Shown: piece by piece, positions 33,501 through 42,500 of the stretch
Layout: the number at the start of each line of letters is the position of its first letter
How positions within the stretch are numbered: the stretch's first letter is position 1
Origin: Azorinus chamasolen
Taxonomy: Eukaryota > Mollusca > Bivalvia > Cardiida > Solecurtidae
DNA length: 64,000 nucleotides
Direction: 5' to 3'
Assembly (NCBI GenBank): GCA_963576725.1
Contig: OY755241.1
Coordinates: 29,514,853 to 29,578,852, forward strand
Program-made: the position numbers and the translations under genes
Notes under the pieces: generated by a model
Database searches by the model: none
Told to the model about the DNA's origin: nothing
What the model saw: the letters and a program-made list of their open reading frames with translations, nothing else

Positions 33501-36500
33501 CCAAATTTGGTTTGTGAGTTTATCTTGGGATGGCGGAGTGTCGCATACCATTTTCTGGTCACTGTGACTTATCTTGGGATGGCAGAGTGTCGCATACCAT
33601 TTTCTGGTCACTGTGACCTTGACCTTTGACCTCGATTATACACAAAGCTTGTCCGGAGCATTTCTCCTATACCATACCAGCTACGGATTCCAAATTTGGT
33701 TTGTTAGTTCATCTTGGGATGGCGGAGAGTCGTGTACGATTTTCAGATCACTGACCTTGACCTTGACCTTTGACCTCAATTTTACAGTCCGGAGCATATC
33801 TCCTATACCTTACCAGATACAAAAACTTGTCCAGAGCATATCTCCTATACCTTACCAGCTACGGATTCCAAATTTGGTGTGTGAGTTCATCTTGGGATGG
33901 CGGAGTGTCGCATACCATTTTCATGTGCCCTTGACCTTTGACCTTGATTTTACTAAAAGCTTGTCCGGAGCATATCTCCTATACCTTATCAGTTACAGAT
34001 TCCAAATTTGTAATTTGTAAGTATTGGACAGGTATGCTTAGGAAAACAGTGTAGACCCAAATCAAACTACAGGGTCTACACTGTTTGCTACTACATTAGC
34101 ATGAATCAGACATTATAAAGAGCTCTAAATACTATTCGTACATGGGTAGGCCATGCTGTTCAAATACTTGCAGTGTCAGAACTTTCAGATGAATTACAGC
34201 ATTATAACAATATAGACCCATATAAGACAGCTCCTGTAGGAGCTACTGGGTCTTCATTGCTTGCTTACAACACTACCTAAATCAGATGCTATACATGCTT
34301 ATGCAAAGAATGTAGATCCATATTAGGTAACTTCTGTTGCAGCTAAGAGCCAGTGTTACATGAAACTTTGACCATGTGTTTAGAATTGACTGAGGGTATG
34401 TTTTTAACGTTAAGGATCGACATAGGGTCTTTCTTAAACGTTAAGAATCAACTTAACAGTAACAATCAACAAAGCATGGTTTTTTAACATTGAAATTTGA
34501 CCCTGGGTCTTTTTTTCAAAACGTTAAGAATTTATCCAGGATCTGTTTTTAACGTTGACAATCAACCCAGGGTCCTTTTTAACGTTGAGAATGACCTAGG
34601 GTCCTTTCTAACTAAGTTTCGACCCTTGGCTCTTTTCTTAGCTATCATAATCGTCAGCGGTTCTGTTTCTAATGTTAAGAACTGACTCCTGTGTCATTTT
34701 TAACAGCATCAAAATTTCATGTTACACCTGCATTACATTGTATTGTTTTTCCGCCAAAATGCATTTCGGTGTCAAACACTTTGGGGGCATTTGTCACCTG
34801 TGACGACTCTCTTGTTGTATTGCTGCTTTTGCTTTCGAAGGATCGCCTACTTTTAGAACTTATGTACTTCACAACAGCAGGTGTTAAGTGCTTGTGTGGC
34901 AGCCGTAAAAAGTTGCCCGTACTTCATTCTCAGTTTTGTTATACTTTATGGTCCTTCGGCATCATTAGTTTTGATGTTTTTAGTTTTGGAAAAGTGAATA
35001 CCACTTAAGCCGGTGCTAGGGGCGTGAGTAGTGTTGTACTTTTAATTACTGCTCATGAACAGACGCAATAAAACCAAGTCTGCAATTTTCTCTTTTTGCA
35101 TTGCTGCTTTTGCTTTCGAAGGATTGCCTACTTTCAGAATTTACAGAGACATATTTTCAAAGATGTGCTTTAGGTTGATATTTAAGTACACACTTTTCCA
35201 GACTGTTCAGCCCCTGAGGTTCCAGTTTCCTGATCTAAACAACAACGACCTTTGTTTATCACCTATACACAATAGTACCCCTGTTAGCAGTCATCCAGCT
35301 GGCCAGTCCCGCGCTGGTAGCCGTGGTGTCAAAGCCTTGCCAATGAGCCCTGCCCTGTTCTTGACCCAGTCGACTAGCACCCCGGGGCCCAGGGAGGAGG
35401 ATTTCCAGGATCCCAGGTGCAAGTCTATAAGGGAACACAGGTAACGGAATAACTTCAAATGAAGTCATCTGTGTATCTGAAGAGTCCCTTAACCCTTTAC
35501 TCCATTAAAATTCCAATCTTCGTTATTCAATTCCCCCATATTGACACCTTTTGATGCCTCTGTAAAGGCCTATTTTTGAAACCATTTTGATAAATAGAAC
35601 ATTAATTTTGCTCCATTGGAGCAAATGCTCTTTTTATCACAATAGTATCAACACTACACAATTCTAAAAAATTATTTCCCTCTAGTAAATGCTCCTTTTC
35701 GGTAGATTTATTTAAAGAGATTGGATCTAAAAATAGCCTATGAAGTAATGGGTTGATATTCATGATGTCATTATTTCATGATGTCATGGAGTAAAGGGTT
35801 AATTAGCAGCTAGTTGAATTTTTATAATGGTACATGTATCATGATCTGGGTCTGTTCTGTTTGCAAAGGCATGAAAAATGTGTTTATATGAGGGGAATTG
35901 CTAATTAAGAAATAATGACTGATTATTAAGTGGATAATCTATTATAATGCCAAAGAATTAACCTATAGTTAGCCATGGCAGAAATGGTAGAATCTGATCC
36001 ATATTATTCCATAGGAAAACAGTAGACACTAGTCCTGTAGGAGCCATCTGATCAGGGTCTGCACTGTTTGCAGGACTTTTTCACCATTTGGGAAGCTGAC
36101 CCATGACCCTGAATTGGGAATTTTGTCTGATTTGGGAATTTTTTAGCTGTAGGATTTCACGAAATTCTCTTCTCCAAATGTCCATTGCAAACACAACAGA
36201 CCCAGTCAAGCAAAATTTCTAAAATTCATAAACAAACAGCAGACCCAGATATTCGGAGCGACAAACCAGACACCAGCTCTGAAAGTTTGACAATGCATCT
36301 AAAGGTGAGGGGATAAACTCTGTTGCCACCTTTGGTAACCTTTGGCAGAGCTTTGATAACCTTTGCAAACAGTTTGGATCCAGATGAGAAACTTAGCCCT
36401 CCCATTTAACATCTTTGCAAACAGAAGTCTTAGACTGTTCCTTTAGGACAAGCTCTACTTGCTTATGCCATGATATACATGTACTTCTGATTCAACCAGC

Positions 36501-39500
36501 CAAATGGCCAAATATTCCCATGTTCAATTTCAGCTAATTTGAAATATTCATGATGTCATTATTTCTACATACATATTTATGAAGTAAAGAGTACAAATTT
36601 TACCCGTACAGAGCCAGCTAGCTAAACTGTACCCAGTGACATATTTTCATGCCCCTGAGCTGGGTCTACTCTGTTGGCAAAGGCGTGAAAAGGTGTTTAT
36701 ATGAAGGAAAGGGTTAATTAGGTTAATTTTTAGAATGGCATATGAACATATGACAAGTTGACTCAGCCAGGAACTGTAGAATCAAACCTATATTATACCA
36801 TAAGCAAACAGAGCAGACCCAGATCAGATAACTCCCACAGGAGCCATCTGATCTAGGTATAATCTCTTTGCAAATGTGTGAAAATGCATTTATATGATGG
36901 AAAGGGTCAAGTGTTATAAAGCTGACACAATTTATAAATCATCTTTCAGTAAATTGAAGTGTTGACCATTTGAGGATTTGATGAAGAAAATAAACATCTT
37001 AACCCTTTCCCTTATATAAACGTGTTTTCATGCATTTGCAAACAGAGTAGACCCAGATCAGACGGCTCCTAGAGGAGCCGTCTGATCAGGGTCTGCTCTG
37101 TTTGCTAATAAAATTTGATAGATCTGTTTCTTGACTTTCTAAAATGTCTACAATGCTCCACCTTCCATACTTCTTTATAACTAGAAATTTAGCCTAAATA
37201 CAGAACAGGGAAAGGGTTAACTGTGATTTTTTGTATGCAGTCAGTACAAAAGTAATTCTTGGGTTGGGGATATATTCTAACAGTGGTTGTTATGTATTTT
37301 TTCTCAAGGGACGATAGACCTTGCAGTATTTTCAGTTTCCCAGAGTGTAACATGTGCCGTATTTGTCACGAGGATGGTAGCCGGGAGAAGCTGATATCTC
37401 CGTGTCACTGCGCGGGCACAATGGGCATGCTACACATGTCATGTCTGGAGAAATGGCTTGGCTCCTCCAACACGACCAAGTGTGAGATCTGCCAGTTCCA
37501 GTTTAAAGTGCTCAAGAAAAGGCATCCCATCAAATGGGTGAGTATATATTGGACAATTAACCCTTGCCATCATAGAAACATGAGTCACACTGTTTTCAAA
37601 TAGGAGCTGTCAAATCTGGGTCTGATGTATTTGTCAAATGGAATTCTATAGAAGATGTTCTGCTGTTTCTACTATTAATGTAAAATAATCTGTTCTCCTT
37701 ATTCCAGGACGAATCTAAACTTCTATATTTACATTCGCCCTGCAACGTCCTTATATAACCTTATTCTAAAAAGAAAGTTGCATTTTCCCTTGAACGTTCA
37801 TTTCAATACTGGTTTGGGTCGGTTCTCCTTTTCCAAGAATTCCGCTGTGTAAGCGCGGAGTAATACTGTACTGATCCAGTTATGACGTATTTTAAGATTT
37901 ATCAATGGGGAATCGATACGTGACAATGTAAACATAAACACTCCACTTAATGAAACGTCAGCGATTAACGACGCCTTATTTCAGTACTTATGTGGAAATG
38001 TTTATTTTGCAATGCACAAATAAAAATGAAATAAATAAATCTAAATCAATGCTCTAGTAAAGTACAGCTTCGTCTTGTATGTCTGAGAACTAAGAAGTAT
38101 CTATTACCAGCAGCAAACAGGGCAGACCCTGATCAGTGGGTTCCTACATGGGCGGTCTCATCTTGGTCTACTATATTAGTACAACAAATGGCGACGTCAA
38201 CATTAATTAGATCATCACGTTATTTGGGTCTACTATATTAGTGTAACATTTTTCGTCCAATCTGGGTCTACTATATTAGTGCGATAAATGACGACGTCGA
38301 TCACCATTAATTAGATTCATATTCATTAATCACGTATTTAGTGGTGGTCATTGCAGAAAATGTCATGTCTAATTTACAAGATCTGAAGCAAACAGAGAAG
38401 ACCCCGATCAGACCCTGACCAGTCGGCTCCTACAGGAACCGTATGATCTGGATAAAATCCTGTAATTGAACTTATACATGATGATACAACACAGCATGTT
38501 GTCAATGGGTGTGAATCAAGTGTAGCAGACATTAACTGGAGCCCCCGTGAGTTTTAAGCGTAAAACAGAAAATGGATTGCCATTCAAGCGGCCCTGAAAA
38601 TTTGAAATGTGGCATCTTCTTACTGAGAATTATCGCTTGAATACATAATATTGCCAACTTTAACAGCCGTGGCGTATCAAAATATATTATCAAGTAATGA
38701 GTGAAGCTTATATAAGTCAATGTCCTTACCGTTAACAAAGAAAAATCCGAGAATAAAATCCAACGTTGTGACCTGCTTTCGATCAAGCATGGCGGTTGAG
38801 TAAATTGGCTTCGACACTGCGACCTACATTTAAGAAGATGCTTTAATACCAACATTTCGTAAATATATATGGTTTGAAATATCTCGATAATCTTTTCTTT
38901 AAACATAGCTGGAAATTTACTGATTAAAATCTTGTATTCATTCTATATTTATAATATGTGTTTGGGACTATTTTTCATACCATATATAGAGATCCTACTA
39001 CGTTAGAAACGAACCTGGCAACGACCTAGATAGCGGCTATTATTACGTGACCGGTAAAAAAAAATCCGTTGAAATATAAGAAATACAATGGAATATAAAT
39101 ATAAGAAATAAATGACGTGCTCCCGGTGTTCATGAGGTTATGCAACGCATAGCTTTACGAGCAAAGATTCACGTGAAGCCCTTCGGGCTTCACTAACTTT
39201 GCTCGTAAAGCTATGCGTTGCATAACCTCATATTTACATTCGCCCTGCAACGTCCTTATATAACCTTATTCTAAAAAGAAAGTTGCATTTTCCCATGAAC
39301 GTTCATTTCAATACTGGTTTGAGTCGGTTCTCCTTTTCCCAGAATTCCGCTGGACAATTTACTGATTAAAATCTTGTATTCATTCTATATTTATAATATG
39401 TGTTTGGGACTATTTTTCATACCATATATAGAGATCCTTGTCTATATGGGACGGGAATAGATGATTGACACGTCTTCTTCTTTCACAATTTACTTCTCTC

Positions 39501-42500
39501 AATTCTCTCTTTGCGTACTACATTCAAACTCTATTAATCAACGTCTGTTCCCAAGCGACGTAACGTCACTTCCGTGTTATGTACACGTGACGTAAGGAGC
39601 GTTATCTCCAACAATCCTACTACGTTAGAAACGAACCTGGCAACGACCTAGATGGCGGCTATTACGTGACCGGTATATAATATTTAAAAAAAAATCCGTT
39701 GAAATATAAGAAATACAATGGAATATAAATATAAGAAATAAATGACGTGCTCCCGGTGTTCATGAAGTTATGCAACGCATAGCTTTACGAGCAAAGATTC
39801 ACGTGAAGCCCTTCGGGCTTCACTAACTTTGCTCGTAAAGCTATGCGTTGCATAACCTCATGAACACCGGGAGCACGTCATTCATTTCTTAAATGAACAC
39901 CGGGAGCACGTCATTCATTTCTTAAGTAAATGAATAATCATAAGGTCATGAAACTTGAAAGAAATACTGAACAGGGAAAGTGGTTAAATATTGAGAGCAC
40001 AGGCATAGATAAGATTCTTAATATAATCCTTTTGAAAAAATGTCCTTTATTTCTACCACCAGCACTATGGTATAACTCTTTTAAATTGTCTCTGTGTGTT
40101 ACAGCATAGGGTTTGGTTTAGATATGACAAATTTTGAATTTCATTACCCACCTTAATCATGTCCATTACAGACTTTCATACTGGAATCACCCTGTCCGTC
40201 GGTTGTACAGTACATCAGGCCAACGGTCCATCCACATTTGAAAGATCAATTTCATTACTTTCTAAAAATGGGTACAATGTTCCACCTTCCATATATCATA
40301 TAATAATGGAATAAAATTAGAACAACGAAATACAGCGTATCTCTTTAAGGTAGGTGGATGTTTAATGAAGGACCGTAGTAATGCAGAAAATACTTTCTCC
40401 CAAAGCAGTTTTCTGCTTTACTTTTGTCCTGCATTAAGCAACCACCTGCTTTCTAAGATTTCTCATATCCTTTTAACCCTTTCCCTCATATATATTTATA
40501 AATAAGTGCAACTGTGAATTTTCGAGCAATTCTCTATTACAAATTTTGGAAGGGACCAAATTTTTAACTCGTTCTTACATTTATTACTATAAATAGTAAC
40601 ATTTTACACTCAAAATGGTCCTGTATCAGTCAAAAATATGGGTCGTATTGTCCAAGCGGGCATATACGGACCTAGCGACGGGCCAAAAACCGATATATGC
40701 CCGCTGCCAAGATAATTGTTCTAGATCTATAGCAACAGAACCTGGATATGTGGAGGAGGTCTTATTCTGCAAATGTCAAAATGCTCATACATGAACCGAT
40801 TAGCCCCGATTTCCAAACCACAATTCTTGCCCGATTCAATTCAGGTTTATGCACAGTAGGGTACACGTACCAGTAAAGTCAAGTCTAGCCGCTAGTTCCA
40901 TCCCCATTATTTTAATATTGTAAAACCGTCATTTTGACGTCATCCAAATGACTTCAGGATAGCGCCATTCCCTCAATTGAGATTTTAAAACTGTTTTCAT
41001 GCTGAGAAATAGTGTCTGCTCTACCTCTGATCTGCTGAAATATTCGCCAATATTTTTCAAATGTAATAAACAGGTTATTACACGGGTGACTAGGACCGCA
41101 GAGTGATATTGGCCCTTACCTTGATATAGACCCTCGGGCCAATATCAAGATGGCGGGCCAATATCACTCTGCGGCCCTAGTCACCCGTGTAAAAACCTCT
41201 ATTTATACCCAAGTTTTAGCTCAAGATATTAAGGTTGCACTGTATTATATTTCAGTACATGCAGGAGCCAAGCCTCCATGAGGAGAGGAGGGCCATGGTC
41301 AAGGACGTCTCGCTCACCTTGTGTGTCAGCCTACTTGTTATTGTTATCTCCATACTCTGTCTCGCCTTCGCTGGAAAACTTTTAGGGGAAGATAAGAAAG
41401 CTCCATCTGTAATACTGATCCTGCTAGCCACTGTCACCGTGGTTGCTTATTGTGTATGGATAATAGTGAGTATAATGAGGCTTAAAGAAGTTAAATCAAC
41501 ATTTACATGTCAGTCCAGCTGTACAAAACCAATATTCAGGCTTATATCAAAGCCATGCTCTACAAAAAATGTTTACATCACAGCCCTGGTATATGAAAAA
41601 CCATTTTAAGCTCCACTTTTTCAAAAAGTGGAGCTATTGTCACGACCCTCACATCAGCGTCGACGTTGGTTAACCTTTTTGTTAAGGTCTTTTTCTCAGA
41701 AACCATCAAAGATATTTGGTTCATATTTGGTATGTATGTTTACTATCACAAGAGGAACCCCTTTCACAAGGGTAGGTAACCCTAAAATTAATTTTGCCAT
41801 AGTTATGCCCCTTTTTCGACTTATAATTTTCATTGTTGGTTAAGTTTTATGTTCAGGTCCATGTCTCAGAAACTGTCCAAGATATTTGGTTCATCTTTGG
41901 TATACATATTAACTATTAAAAGGGGGACCCATTTCACAAGGGCAGGTAACCCTAAAATTAATTTTGCTGTTGTTATCTCCCCTTTCTGACTTAGACTTCC
42001 ACTACACTATCCAGCACTAAAGAAAGTGGAGCGTGCTGTCTGGTATATGAAAAACCATTTTTTAAGCTTACATCACAGCCCTGCTGTATTAACCTATTCC
42101 CTTATAGGCTATTTTAAGACCAAGCCTCTTTGAATAAATCTACTGAAAAAGAGCATTTAATAGAGAAAAGGAAAATTGGAGAATTGTGTAGTTTTGAAAC
42201 CATTGTGATAAATAGAGCATTTGCTCCTATAGGAGCAAATGCTCTATTTGTCACAATGGTTTCAAGAAGTGATCTTTACAGAGGCATAGAAAGGCGTATT
42301 CATGGAGGAAAGGGTTAACCCTTTCCCTCTTTTGTATTTATTCCAAATTTCAATACCGGTACCTACTGAATATTCATGAACAAAATAGTTATAACTAAAT
42401 ATGGAAGGTGGAAACTTGTAGCCATTTTAGAAAGTAAAGCAACAGATCTTTCAAATTCCATTAGCAAACAGAGCAGACCCTGATCAGACGGCTCCTATAT

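Noticed and set aside
32140..34020. Chain of plus-strand frames (VCEFILGWRSVAYHFQVT repeats)
   Set aside because: Translation of the 145-bp tandem repeat; frames break wherever a unit has an indel.
38532..38906. 124-residue minus frame
   Set aside because: In a MARCH intron within duplicated non-coding blocks; no domain or splice support.
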